A DNA stretch of 64,000 nucleotides, taken from contig CAYVBK010000011.1 of assembly GCA_964449465.1 (NCBI GenBank), positions 1-64,000 of the forward strand. The letters run 5' to 3'. The stretch's first letter is position 1. Every line of letters begins with the position of its first letter. Shown here one piece after another: positions 42,200 through 51,507 of the stretch. This stretch comes from CAYRXM01 sp964449465 (GTDB lineage Bacteria > Chloroflexota > Anaerolineae > JAFGEY01). The notes under the pieces were generated by a model that was not told the DNA's origin, ran no database searches, and saw only the letters and a program-made list of their open reading frames with translations. The translations under genes were made by a program, and so were the position numbers.

Positions 42200-42259
42200 A
42201 TTATACCCCGTTGAAGCAGCACGGTCAAGTTTCGACCCATCGCCGATCTGTGGTAAAAT
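42200..42259. promoter_or_regulatory. Divergent promoters for tRNA-Gly and the GH5 gene
   Basis: Minus strand: TTGACC (42228-42223), 17 bp, TATAAT (42205-42200), ten bases before the tRNA 5' end. Plus strand: TTCGAC (42231-42236), 17 bp, TAAAAT (42254-42259), ahead of the gene at 42313. Confidence 0.75.
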
Positions 42260-42312
42260 ATGTGTTTACACCGGCCTGTCTGATGCGTTTGATGATTCAA
42301 GGAGGTTATTCA

Positions 42313-43515
42313 ATGAAACAAAAGGTTCTTTTGCTGTTGTTACTCGGCCTTGTGGTGGCCTGCCAACCGGTCGCGCCCACGGCCACACCCTCTCCCACCG
42401 ACACGCCTGCGCCGCCCACATCCACCCCCTTGCCGCCCACACCCACACCCTGGCCTACGGTGACGCCGCCGGCACAGCCCCTCGACCGCTTTGAGCAGGG
42501 CAAGCGGTTGGGGCGCGGTGTCAACCTGGGCAATGCCCTCGAAGCGCCCACCGAAGGCGAATGGGGCATGGTGCTGGAGGAAAAATTTTTCACCCTGATC
42601 GCCGGGGCCGGCTTTGACACCGTCCGTGTGCCAATCCGCTGGTCAGCCCATACCCAAACCACGCCACCCTACACAGTAGACGAGGCCTTCTTTCGTCGTA
42701 TAGACTGGGTAGTGGATCAGGCCATAGCCAACGATCTCAATGTCGTCCTCAATATGCACCACTATGAGGAAATTTTCATCGAGCCCAAAGCCCATACAGA
42801 GCGATTCATCGCCATCTGGCGGCAGATTGTCTTGCGCTACCGTGACCGCCCGGCCAGCCTGTATTTCGAGCCACTAAACGAGCCGCACGATAAACTGTCG
42901 GGCGACACCTGGAACCGCATCCTCGGTCAGACAATAGAGGCCATCCGCGAGCTGGACAAATTCCACACCCTCGTGGTCACCGGTGCTGAATGGGGCGGTA
43001 TCAACGGGCTGACGACCCTCAAGCTGCCCGCCGAAGAGCAAAACTATGTCTGCTCATTCCACTATTACAACCCCTTCCTGTTCACCCACCAGGGCGCAGA
43101 ATGGGGCGGCAAAGAAGTGCAGACCGTCGGTGTGCGCTGGCCCGGCCCACCCGAAACGCCCATCACCCCTGTGCCAGAAGCACAAACCGGCTGGCCCAAA
43201 CAGTGGTTCGATGCCTATAACACCCAGCCGGAAAAATACAACCCGGCTGGCCCCAACGAGGTGTTCAAAGAGTTTGACTGGGCCGAAAAATGGGCCAAAA
43301 ACCTCAATTGTCCGTTGTGGATGGGAGAATTTGGCGCGTACAGCAAGGCCGATATGGATTCGCGGGTGCGCTGGACCACCTTTATTCGCAGCGAAGCAGA
43401 AAAACGGGGATTTGCCTGGGCCTATTGGGAGTTTGGCGCCGGGTTTGGCGTATACGACCGCAGCGCGCAAAAATGGAATGATGGCTTGCTCAATGCCCTG
43501 GTGCCACGTCCGTAG
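42313..43515 (+). CDS. Secreted lipoprotein glycoside hydrolase family 5 (cellulase-like)
   Basis: ATG 42313 after AAGGAGG; the longer frame runs through the tRNA gene and is rejected. 400 residues: lipoprotein signal with lipobox 'LVVAC', a Thr/Pro linker (about 22-58), then a GH5 TIM barrel ('GVNLGNALEAP', 'VRVPIRW'). The acid/base Glu190 is in 'EPLNEPHD' and the nucleophile Glu339 in 'WMGEFGAY'. It probably hydrolyses beta-1,4-glucans at the cell surface. The gene ends directly in a REP-like hairpin. Confidence 0.9.
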   Translation: MKQKVLLLLLLGLVVACQPVAPTATPSPTDTPAPPTSTPLPPTPTPWPTVTPPAQPLDRFEQGKRLGRGVNLGNALEAPTEGEWGMVLEEKFFTLIAGAGFDTVRVPIRWSAHTQTTPPYTVDEAFFRRIDWVVDQAIANDLNVVLNMHHYEEIFIEPKAHTERFIAIWRQIVLRYRDRPASLYFEPLNEPHDKLSGDTWNRILGQTIEAIRELDKFHTLVVTGAEWGGINGLTTLKLPAEEQNYVCSFHYYNPFLFTHQGAEWGGKEVQTVGVRWPGPPETPITPVPEAQTGWPKQWFDAYNTQPEKYNPAGPNEVFKEFDWAEKWAKNLNCPLWMGEFGAYSKADMDSRVRWTTFIRSEAEKRGFAWAYWEFGAGFGVYDRSAQKWNDGLLNALVPRP

Positions 43516-43536
43516 GGGCAGGCCTTGCGCCTGCCC
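43513..43536. repeat. REP-like hairpin with GTAGGG end
   Basis: GGGCAGGC (43516-43523)/GCCTGCCC (43529-43536), loop CTTGC, directly after a GTAGG that includes the GH5 stop codon. It lies in the few bases between two convergent genes and may help terminate both. Confidence 0.65.
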
Positions 43537-43541
43537 TTTGA

Positions 43542-45476
43542 TCAGATCACCAGCAATTGCAGCAAAACGGGCAACACCGAAATCAAAAACCACGCCACTG
43601 CCCCAAGCAGCACGACAACGGCCAGACCGATCAACAGGATGGCCGTTGTTTTGTTGCTGCGGCGAGCACGAGGCATCACCACCACCTGCACCGGACGAGG
43701 CGCACCACCCTGCACCTGCACCGTCAATTGCGCGCTGTTGACCCGCCGGGGATCGGGCAGTTTGTCCACCCGCCCCACCAGTTCGACCATCTGGCTCTGT
43801 TTGGGCAGGCAGGTAAAGCGGGCCGGCGACAGCACCAGCCATTCAGGCTGCCCCTCAATGGCGCAATCGGCGCGCACCTCGCCCCGATTGCTCACCTCAA
43901 ACGCCGCCCGCCCGGTGAACAGCCCGCTGTTGTTGCCCATCTCCAATTCGATCTGTGCCGGCGACACGTCAACAACCGCCGGCGGCACCTTGACTTCAAC
44001 CTGAACCAGGGCCGTCTGCGCACCAGAGGCCTGGATTTTCACCTGTGCCTGATACGTCTGCCCCGGCGTCAGCAACTCGGTGCGCACCACCACCGGCAGA
44101 GCTTGCGTCTGGCCCGGCGGACAGGTCAGACGGCCCTGCACTTCTATCCACGGCACCGAGCTGCTCGCCACGCCATAGAGGTATCCCCCACCGGCATTTT
44201 GCACCTGGAGCTTTTGGGTGGCATTTGGAGCCGCCATATGGTCATAACGCAGCCGCCCGGTCATCACCTTGAGCTGCGGCTGCGGCATGGCCTGCGGCGA
44301 CAGGGTGCGGATAAAATACTCTAGCCCGGCGTTGACATCTTGGGGATACTTGCGAACAGATTCTTCGGCGGCGCGGGCAGCGGCGACGTCGTGCAAGGCA
44401 TCGCGCAGCCAGCGTGCCATGCTGCCGTCGTACAACACCTCACCGGCAAAAGCCCAGTGTTTGACGCTGAGCAAGATCAACTCGTCGCGGTTGCGCGCCA
44501 GATCGTTCTGCGGAAAGGTCAGCGGCAGCGGGGGAGCAGCCTGTTCTTTGAGCAACGCCTCCAGCCGACGACCAAACTCGGCTGCCGAGGGACGATCTTG
44601 CACCTTGACAGCCAGCCCCCTGTTCAACACCTCGCGTAGCATTGCAGGGATAGCATCCATCTTGGGAAACTGGAACGGATGCAGGCGCGGATCGTCGTCG
44701 GTGAGCAGGTGATAGGCCGTGGCCGCCAGGGCGTACACATCAGAGCGCGGCTCGGCCTGCCCGTCGTACAGTTCGGGGGCGGCATAACCCACCGTGCCAT
44801 ACAGACTCGACTGTTGGCGACCGGGCTGCCCGGCTGATTGTTGAGAATAGCGCGTGCGGGCGGTGCCAAAATCCACCAACACCGCTCGCCCGGTGTTCTT
44901 GTCCAGGATGATGTTGGCCGGCTTGATGTCGTTGTGAATCACCGGCGGCTGATGCTGCTCCAGATAATTCAGCACTTCACACACCTGGATGGTGTAGCGG
45001 GTCACGTCCTCAGCCTTGAGCGGCCGCCCCTTGATCACTTGATTGTCCTCCTGGCGGGTGAGCATTTGCGCCAGGTTGGGGCCCTCGATATATTCCATCA
45101 CCAGGTAATTGCGCCCATTTTCGCTAAAATAGGCATAAATGTCGGGGATGCCCTGATGTTTCAATGTCGCCAGCATGCGCGCTTCGATCTCGAATCGCTG
45201 CGCCGCCTTTTTGCGCTCTTCGGGGTTGTTGGCGTCGTAATACTCGATCACTTCTTTGATCACGCACGGGCGATCAAAGGCTTTGGTGTTGGCAGCCAGA
45301 TAGACCGCTCCCATGCCGCCTTTGCCCAACTGCCGGATGATGCGATAGACGCCCCCGTCCATCAACTGACCGACGTACAGGCTTTCAGATTCAGAATCAA
45401 TCACCAGCGCATAGCCGCAAAAAGCGCAAAAGTTTGCCCCGGCTTTGTTCTGGTTGCCACAGGCCGGACATTGCAT
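43542..45476 (-). CDS. Zinc-ribbon Ser/Thr protein kinase with membrane anchor
   Basis: ATG 45476 starts exactly at a zinc ribbon ('MQCPACGNQNKAGANFCAFC'); the longer frame overlaps the methyltransferase and is rejected. 644 residues. The kinase domain (about 40-310) has 'GKGGMGAVYLA', the VAIK-like 'CVIKEV', 'VIHNDIKPANIIL' and 'LVDFGTA'. The usual HRD is HND, but the catalytic Asp, Asn and DFG are intact. A beta-rich Ig-like region (about 420-590) and one transmembrane helix near 605-630 follow. It is likely a membrane-tethered kinase sensing envelope signals. The start is 2 bp after the methyltransferase stop. Confidence 0.88.
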   Translation of the reverse strand: MQCPACGNQNKAGANFCAFCGYALVIDSESESLYVGQLMDGGVYRIIRQLGKGGMGAVYLAANTKAFDRPCVIKEVIEYYDANNPEERKKAAQRFEIEARMLATLKHQGIPDIYAYFSENGRNYLVMEYIEGPNLAQMLTRQEDNQVIKGRPLKAEDVTRYTIQVCEVLNYLEQHQPPVIHNDIKPANIILDKNTGRAVLVDFGTARTRYSQQSAGQPGRQQSSLYGTVGYAAPELYDGQAEPRSDVYALAATAYHLLTDDDPRLHPFQFPKMDAIPAMLREVLNRGLAVKVQDRPSAAEFGRRLEALLKEQAAPPLPLTFPQNDLARNRDELILLSVKHWAFAGEVLYDGSMARWLRDALHDVAAARAAEESVRKYPQDVNAGLEYFIRTLSPQAMPQPQLKVMTGRLRYDHMAAPNATQKLQVQNAGGGYLYGVASSSVPWIEVQGRLTCPPGQTQALPVVVRTELLTPGQTYQAQVKIQASGAQTALVQVEVKVPPAVVDVSPAQIELEMGNNSGLFTGRAAFEVSNRGEVRADCAIEGQPEWLVLSPARFTCLPKQSQMVELVGRVDKLPDPRRVNSAQLTVQVQGGAPRPVQVVVMPRARRSNKTTAILLIGLAVVVLLGAVAWFLISVLPVLLQLLVI

Positions 45477-45478
45477 CT

Positions 45479-46207
45479 CTATTCTGCCTTTTCCATGACC
45501 AAAAAATGCGATAGCCCCAGCCGATTGAACCCCGGCCAGGTTTCCAGGCGATAGCTGATCGCCCGAATGGCCGGACTGATGGCCGGCATACGCCGCGCCA
45601 CTTTGTCGAAACCCGGATACACCGTACACCACACCGCCACCCGCAGCGGCAGACCGGCGCACAGATCGAGCAGGTTCTTTTTGGTATAGATACGCACATG
45701 CCCGGCCAGTTGGTTTCGCCAACGGTTGGGCAAATAGTTGATCAAAGGAATGTTGCCTTGATGATATTGGCCGCGCCAGTAAAAGCCGTGCGTCTCCCAG
45801 GGCCACAGGCGGTTGGGTGCAAAGATCACCACGTAGCCGCCGCGCCGCGTCACCCGCGCCATCTCGACCATAGCCCGACGGTCGTCGGACACATGTTCCA
45901 GCACCTCGTGACTGAACACCACATCAAAGGTACAATCGGGAAACGGCAGCGACTCGCCAATCGCCTGGGCGATACCCCTGGCCCGCGGAATGGCCTCCAT
46001 CGCCCGATCATGCTCGATTTCGATACCATATACCTCATTCGAGTATCTCAAAAAGGCATCAGTATACATCCCCAGCCCGCAGCCTACATCCAGGATGCGA
46101 CAATCTTGCAGCGGCACAGCCTGCCGCACCATACCCAGCCGTCGCTCTTGCCCGGCCTGCCACACATAGCTGGGGCGTCCGCGATATATGGCACGTTCAT
46201 CGTTCAT
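45479..46207 (-). CDS. Class I SAM-dependent methyltransferase
   Basis: 242 residues. The SAM-binding motif is 'ILDVGCGLGMYTDAFL', motif II 'VYGIEIEHD', and motif IV 'FDVVFSHEVLEHVSDD', as in Methyltransf_11/UbiE-like proteins. The substrate is unknown. The start overlaps the upstream membrane-protein stop by 4 bp, and the position downstream of polysaccharide-export and glycosyltransferase genes suggests it modifies a glycan or lipid carrier product. Confidence 0.85.
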   Translation of the reverse strand: MNDERAIYRGRPSYVWQAGQERRLGMVRQAVPLQDCRILDVGCGLGMYTDAFLRYSNEVYGIEIEHDRAMEAIPRARGIAQAIGESLPFPDCTFDVVFSHEVLEHVSDDRRAMVEMARVTRRGGYVVIFAPNRLWPWETHGFYWRGQYHQGNIPLINYLPNRWRNQLAGHVRIYTKKNLLDLCAGLPLRVAVWCTVYPGFDKVARRMPAISPAIRAISYRLETWPGFNRLGLSHFLVMEKAE

Positions 46208-46566
46208 TTGCGTGTCTTTTTGGTCTGAACAGAAGGCGACACCGGCACTGGTCGTTCTCGTCGCCAGCGCACAATGGGCGGTTCATCATCCTCATCCTCA
46301 TCCTCATCCTCATCCCAATCCTCGTCCTGAACATGCGACATCGCCGACGGTGTTTCGACCAGGATACGTACAAAACCATATACTGTAATCAACCCTGCGC
46401 CCAGCGCCAGCAGGCTGCCTTGAAAGACCGACAAAGCGGGAAAAATCAAACTGACCACCCAACCGATCAGTGCAATGCCCAACGTAGACAGGCCAGCCAT
46501 CAACAATGCGCTGATCACCACGATCAGGGTGACTAGAATTCCCGTAATGAAAAATTGTGGTTTCAT
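46204..46566 (-). CDS. Small membrane protein with acidic tail
   Basis: 120 residues: two hydrophobic segments (about 5-35 and 40-72) followed by a run of alternating Asp/Glu (about 82-96, 'DEDWDEDEDEDEDDEPP'). The run is encoded by a CATCCT microsatellite on the plus strand (46281-46314), so tail length may vary between strains. It sits between the ABC permease and methyltransferase genes. No known family. Confidence 0.65.
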   Translation of the reverse strand: MKPQFFITGILVTLIVVISALLMAGLSTLGIALIGWVVSLIFPALSVFQGSLLALGAGLITVYGFVRILVETPSAMSHVQDEDWDEDEDEDEDDEPPIVRWRRERPVPVSPSVQTKKTRK

Positions 46567-46575
46567 CCTGTCTCC

Positions 46576-47394
46576 TTAGACTTCTTCACCGAACAACTTG
46601 CTATATCGGGCAAATACAGCATATCCCACCATCAAAACCACCAGTGAAGTCAGCGCTGTGCGCGCCAAAAAGTCTGGCCCCACCAGCCGGCCATAGAACA
46701 AAATGTCATGATACGCGGCCACCAGCGAGGCCATCGGATTGATGATGCGGGTCAGGCGGTGAATGTCAGCGGTCATACCCCAGATTTCTTTATGCTGAGG
46801 CAGAATGGTGATAGGGTAAAAGATCGGCGTGACAAAAAACCAGGCCATAATGCCCACATCCATAATCGCCCGAGTGTCGCGATAAAAGACGTTCAACGTG
46901 CAGAGCAGCAGAGCTACGCCGGTGGTAAACATGGCCTGGATGAGAATAATGGCCGGCAACATCAACACCCATGGAGTCAGGCGCACCCCGAACAAGAGCA
47001 GCATGGGAAACAGCACCAGCAACGCCACACCGAAATTGACCAGGTTGGACAGTACCACCGACAAGGGCAACATCTCGCGCGGAAAATAGACCTTTTTAAC
47101 CAGGTTGGCATTGTCTGCGATGCTGCCAATAGACTGCATCACCGAGCTGGAGAAAAAGTTCCAGGGCAGCAGGGCGCACAACACAAAGGCCGGAAATTGG
47201 CCCTGCGGCACCACGCCGCTGCCCGACTGCATCACCGTAAACACCACTGTGTACACAGTCATCATAAACAGAGGGTTGAGCCACGACCACAAGATACCCA
47301 ACACCGAGTTTTTATAGCGCACCTTGAGATCGCGCACCACCAGGTTGAACAACAAATCGCGGAATTGATAAAATTCTTTCAAACGCTCCCACAT
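46576..47394 (-). CDS. ABC-2 type polysaccharide/polyol-phosphate export permease
   Basis: 272 residues with six predicted transmembrane helices. The N-terminal 'FYQFRDLLFNLVVRDLKVRYK' and 'SVLGILWSWLNPLFMMTVY' are the signature of TagG/KpsM-type permeases, which export undecaprenyl-linked glycans. The matching ATPase (TagH/KpsT) is not next to it in this window, which is unusual. It lies 13 bp downstream of a GT4 glycosyltransferase. Confidence 0.9.
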   Translation of the reverse strand: MWERLKEFYQFRDLLFNLVVRDLKVRYKNSVLGILWSWLNPLFMMTVYTVVFTVMQSGSGVVPQGQFPAFVLCALLPWNFFSSSVMQSIGSIADNANLVKKVYFPREMLPLSVVLSNLVNFGVALLVLFPMLLLFGVRLTPWVLMLPAIILIQAMFTTGVALLLCTLNVFYRDTRAIMDVGIMAWFFVTPIFYPITILPQHKEIWGMTADIHRLTRIINPMASLVAAYHDILFYGRLVGPDFLARTALTSLVVLMVGYAVFARYSKLFGEEV

Positions 47395-47407
47395 ACCCCA
47401 GTACCTT

Positions 47408-48679
47408 TTACTTGATTTCAGATGGACGGCTCACCGGCACGCGCCGCGCCGCCAAAGACCTGACCCGGCTCTGGCAGATTTGATCGTACACTTCGACGAT
47501 CTGTTGCGCGCCCTGCCGCCAGGTATAATGCTCCAAAATGCGCTTGCGTCCCAGTTCTCCGCGCCTTTGCGCTGCCGCCGGGTCTTGCAGAGCAACCAGC
47601 AACTTGTCGGCCAGGCTGTCCACATTGCCGCGCTCGGCATAGAGGCCATATTCGCCCAGGTACTCGCGACTGACCGGCGTATCAAAGGCCACGGTAGGCA
47701 ATCCCATGGCCATATAATTCAAAATTTTGCCGGCGCCCTCGGTGGCCGACAGCTTGGGAGCCACAGCCACGTCACCCAGAGCCAATCGCAGCGGCGCCTG
47801 TTCATAAGGCACGCTGCCGGGCAGCCGCACGCGGTGCGCAATGCCCAGGCTGTGCGCCATCTCTTGATACAACGGCACGCCCGGAAAGCCAAAAACAAGA
47901 AAATAAGTATCAGGACGCTGCTCGATCACCTGTCTGGCCGCCTGGAGCAGATGCGGCGTGCCTTGATAATCGGCCAACAGCCCCAAATAAACCACCACCT
48001 GCGCTTGAGCAGGAATGTCATATTCGGCGCGCAAGGCAGCCCGCTCGGCCTGGCTCAACAGCCCCGGACAAAACGTGTTGGGATTGACACAATCCGAGAT
48101 GGTGCGCACCTGTTCGGCCCGACAGTGGAAATCGTTGCACAACAGCCGTTGGGCATTGTGCGAGCTGGTGATCACGGCATCGGCCAGGTGATTGATCCGG
48201 TTTTCCAACCACCGAAAATGACGGTACGATACGCTCTCAGGAGATATAAAATGATGATCCACCATCTCGCCGGTCAGGCTGCCTTGAAAATCGAACAGCA
48301 GCGGCACACCCCACAATTGGCCGAGGACAGCGCCGATCAGGGCCCCTTCGTGCAAGTGTGCATGGATCAGGTCGGGTTTGACCTGAAACATGGCCGGCAG
48401 GCTGCGCAGCGAGAGCATGGCATCCAGGTAAAACTTGTGCCGCGACGACCCGACAATCACCCGATAGTTGAACGGCACCCCCCAGCAGCGCAGCACGCGC
48501 AGGCCGGCCACGTCGCGCCCGTTGGGATAGGCCAGGATGGTGACATCGTGTCCCAAATCGCGCAGGCTGACGGCTTCTTCCAGGATGCGCACATGCGAGC
48601 CATAATCGGCAAAAAACATAGTGGGGGCGATCATCAGCACTCGATAACGACATGGACCGCTGTTCGATAATGGATTCAA
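47408..48679 (-). CDS. GT4-family glycosyltransferase
   Basis: 423 residues with two Rossmann halves: N-terminal 'VLMIAPTMFFADYGSHVRILEEA' and C-terminal 'QVVVYLGLLADYQGTPHLLQAA', then 'LSATEGAGKILNYMAMGLPTVAFDT', the nucleotide-sugar-binding loop of GT-B enzymes. It transfers a sugar from an activated donor in surface-glycan synthesis. The start overlaps the upstream membrane glycosyltransferase stop by 4 bp. Confidence 0.88.
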   Translation of the reverse strand: MNPLSNSGPCRYRVLMIAPTMFFADYGSHVRILEEAVSLRDLGHDVTILAYPNGRDVAGLRVLRCWGVPFNYRVIVGSSRHKFYLDAMLSLRSLPAMFQVKPDLIHAHLHEGALIGAVLGQLWGVPLLFDFQGSLTGEMVDHHFISPESVSYRHFRWLENRINHLADAVITSSHNAQRLLCNDFHCRAEQVRTISDCVNPNTFCPGLLSQAERAALRAEYDIPAQAQVVVYLGLLADYQGTPHLLQAARQVIEQRPDTYFLVFGFPGVPLYQEMAHSLGIAHRVRLPGSVPYEQAPLRLALGDVAVAPKLSATEGAGKILNYMAMGLPTVAFDTPVSREYLGEYGLYAERGNVDSLADKLLVALQDPAAAQRRGELGRKRILEHYTWRQGAQQIVEVYDQICQSRVRSLAARRVPVSRPSEIK

Positions 48680-51507
48680 GGCTTCACCTGTATGTCTATC
48701 ACCACGATATGGTCACCGCTGACCTGCCCCTGCTCGTCGCGCACCGGCAAGCGCGCCATGTTGAGGGCGTTGTACATGCCGACATGCCATTGCAAAGGGC
48801 CGGCCGGCGCATCGGCGGCGACGGGAATCTGATAGGGATCGGCCACCACCTGGCCCGGCCGCCAACGGGTGGTGGGCAGTGCACCACGCTGCGGCTGATT
48901 ATCCCACATGCCCCAGGCCTGCCCATCCTGCCCCATCAGATGGTTGAACACGGTATAATTCTGGTCTATTTCCCGGATGGCCCGCCAGTACAGAGTGCAA
49001 GAGACCACTTCGCCGGGACGCACCGTGTCGGCCTCCAAGTCATAACCCAGCAGTTCGATCTGATCGCCCAGGTTGACCACCAGCGAGTGCTGCATAGTCG
49101 GCATGTTCAGGTTGGCCTGCTCCGAGTCGGCCTCAACGTGCAGCCCGCCGAGCGTCAGTGGGCGATTGAACGGCCACATTCCTGCGCCCTGGCCCGCCGT
49201 CAGTTCAAGGCGATATTCGCCATCTTGGGCCTGGATCGGCACCCGAAAGCGATACTGCGACCAGATCAGTTCGCCCTGTTGCCATTGAGCGGCCGGCAAT
49301 CTGGGCGAGGCCGGAATAGAGCGTGAGACGATCACCTCACCGTTCTGCCGCGTCAGGCGCAGGCTCCAAGATGGCTCATTTTGTGGCCGGCGGCGGGCCT
49401 GCCAGTACAGATGAACGAGCAAAACCTGCCCCGGTCGATAAGTGCCCTGCACTGTCTGATGCCCTACCAACGCAATGTCGCCATACTGCCGCGGTGCCGA
49501 TTGCATGACCAGCATCTCGCCCGCTTGGAGTGGCCCGGCCGACACAATCTCAACCTGGGCAACCGGCACGATCAGGCCTTGCAGGGTACCCGTCTGCCCG
49601 TCGCGCACGGTCAAAGCCGGCCCGCTGTGATCGGCCGGATAGACCGAAAGAGTCAACGTATAGCGCCCGGCCGGCACACCGGGCGGCACATCCAGGTCAA
49701 TGTCGTCGCGCACCAGTTGTCCAACCAGCCACTGTGAGGTAGGATACGCGCCCTGAAGCGGCCAGGTATCGGCAGACGCCCAGATCAGCCCTTCATCGTC
49801 CTTCAAAGCCAACGCCAGCCTGTAATCGGCCGGCAGCGAACCGAGCGTACGCCAATAGAGACTGAGCTTCAAAGGCCGACCGGCCGGCGTTGCCTCATCT
49901 AGCAACCGCAGCCCCGCCAGAGCCAGTTGGTCTTGAAACACCAGATCGAGCGGGTGAGCGCCGTGCGGCAATGCATCTATAACAGGCAGGCGCGTGTAAA
50001 AAGTGTGCGCCTGCAAGGTCACTGTCGAGCTATCAAAAGAAACCAGCGACACACGATGAGCATGCTCTTCCAGCCAACACATCACAACCTGATCGATATT
50101 GGCCCAGCCCGGCGTGGAAGAAAAAGCCACCCAGATGCGATCATACTGCCCGGCCAGGCGGGCCACCATATTGCTGATCTGACTGGCCGATTGACCGAGT
50201 TGGGGTAGGCCGATCCATCGGGCATCGCTCTGCGTGTAATAGGTGTACAGATCAAAGACCGGCGCCGGAACGACAAAGACAATGTCATCGGGACGCACAT
50301 GCTCGCTGAGGTAACGTCCCCAACTGCGGTGATCTTCGTTGACGTATCGCGGATCCAGGCGATAATTCCAATTGGAAATCAACATACCGGCCAGGATGAT
50401 CGCCAACAGGCTGCCACACGGCCAGATCAACTTGAATCGGCGATTCAGATCAATGCCGCGCGCCATCGAAACGCCGGCGGCCAGCAGCACATAGTAAAAA
50501 GGGCTGGCAAACATCACGTGCCGCGACCCCAGATAGGCCGGTCGCACCAGCGAAAACAAAAACATGGCCATCACCGGCACCGCAAAGCCCATCACCACAA
50601 ACCAGGCATAGACGCGCGGTACCTGCCGTTGTGCGATCAGCAACACGCTCGCCATTATCACCAAAACGACGACAGCAAGCAAAATGCCGGCCAGCGCATC
50701 GCCCGAAAGCCCCAGCGTAAAGGCTTGCAGCACATCGCGCCACAGTTCAACCAGCGACAGGGTGCGATATCCGCCTCCGTCGCCGGGCGGAGGCGTCGTT
50801 GACCAGCTCCAGACAAATAGAGCGACGGCGATGCCCCCAGCCAATCCCAAAAACCATCGCAGCCGCCGTTGCCGCTGCGCCCGGCCAATCAGCCACATGC
50901 CGGCCTGCGCCGGCAAGATCAGAAATGTATAATAATGAGTGGTCAGCATGGCGACCACACTGACCACATACACCCAACCCCAACGCGCCGACCTGCCCGG
51001 ATCGCCTAGCAAACGCAACAACGCATAGCATGACAGCAGCGTCATCAAGGTGGCCAGCATATAAGGCCGCGCTTCTTGTTGATACCATAGATAAAAAGGC
51101 GAGCACGCGCCCAAACAGGCCGCCAAAATGCCACTGCCAGAGCCGAACAGGTATGCGCCATAGCGGTACAACAGAGGAATGATCAACAAACCCGCGGCGA
51201 CCGAAAGAAAGCGCAGCGTAAACTCGCTGTCTCCTCCCACCAGGATCAGGCCGCGCAGCAGCACAAAATACAAGGGCGGGTGATTATCCACCGACGAAAC
51301 CACGATTTCACCAGCCGGAAAATCAATCCGGTTGGTCAGGATACAAGCCACAGGCCGGGTAGCTCGATAGTGGCTCAGGCTTTCATCCCACCACAAACTC
51401 TGCCCTCCCAGGCCATAGACACCGCGCCCAAAGGCGATGCCGCACAAGATCAAGACAATCCAGGTATTGACTCGATGTTGGATGTCAGGTTTCAGTTTCA
51501 GACTCAA
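48676..51507 (-). CDS. GT39-like membrane glycosyltransferase with C-terminal lumenal domains
   Basis: TTG 51507 is chosen because it overlaps the prephenate-dehydrogenase stop (TTGA); the frame to 51630 would run 120 bp into that gene. 943 residues. About 12 membrane helices fill the first 420, with 'GGQSLWWDESLSHYRA' carrying the acidic catalytic residue of PMT/ArnT-type GT-C enzymes and 'NHPPLYFVLLRG' after it. The last 500 residues are soluble, with repeated beta domains ('LSLYWRTLGSLPADYRLAL' and two similar units). It probably moves sugars from a polyprenyl donor at the outer face. Confidence 0.82.
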   Translation of the reverse strand: MSLKLKPDIQHRVNTWIVLILCGIAFGRGVYGLGGQSLWWDESLSHYRATRPVACILTNRIDFPAGEIVVSSVDNHPPLYFVLLRGLILVGGDSEFTLRFLSVAAGLLIIPLLYRYGAYLFGSGSGILAACLGACSPFYLWYQQEARPYMLATLMTLLSCYALLRLLGDPGRSARWGWVYVVSVVAMLTTHYYTFLILPAQAGMWLIGRAQRQRRLRWFLGLAGGIAVALFVWSWSTTPPPGDGGGYRTLSLVELWRDVLQAFTLGLSGDALAGILLAVVVLVIMASVLLIAQRQVPRVYAWFVVMGFAVPVMAMFLFSLVRPAYLGSRHVMFASPFYYVLLAAGVSMARGIDLNRRFKLIWPCGSLLAIILAGMLISNWNYRLDPRYVNEDHRSWGRYLSEHVRPDDIVFVVPAPVFDLYTYYTQSDARWIGLPQLGQSASQISNMVARLAGQYDRIWVAFSSTPGWANIDQVVMCWLEEHAHRVSLVSFDSSTVTLQAHTFYTRLPVIDALPHGAHPLDLVFQDQLALAGLRLLDEATPAGRPLKLSLYWRTLGSLPADYRLALALKDDEGLIWASADTWPLQGAYPTSQWLVGQLVRDDIDLDVPPGVPAGRYTLTLSVYPADHSGPALTVRDGQTGTLQGLIVPVAQVEIVSAGPLQAGEMLVMQSAPRQYGDIALVGHQTVQGTYRPGQVLLVHLYWQARRRPQNEPSWSLRLTRQNGEVIVSRSIPASPRLPAAQWQQGELIWSQYRFRVPIQAQDGEYRLELTAGQGAGMWPFNRPLTLGGLHVEADSEQANLNMPTMQHSLVVNLGDQIELLGYDLEADTVRPGEVVSCTLYWRAIREIDQNYTVFNHLMGQDGQAWGMWDNQPQRGALPTTRWRPGQVVADPYQIPVAADAPAGPLQWHVGMYNALNMARLPVRDEQGQVSGDHIVVIDIQVKP

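Noticed and set aside
42133..42312. N-terminal extension of the GH5 ORF to 42133
   Set aside because: It runs through the tRNA-Gly gene and both divergent promoters; ATG 42313 has AAGGAGG and begins a proper lipoprotein signal.
43542..45476. Kinase HND in place of HRD taken as a sign of a pseudokinase
   Set aside because: The catalytic Asp, the following 'IKPAN' and the DFG are all intact, and HxD variants can be active.
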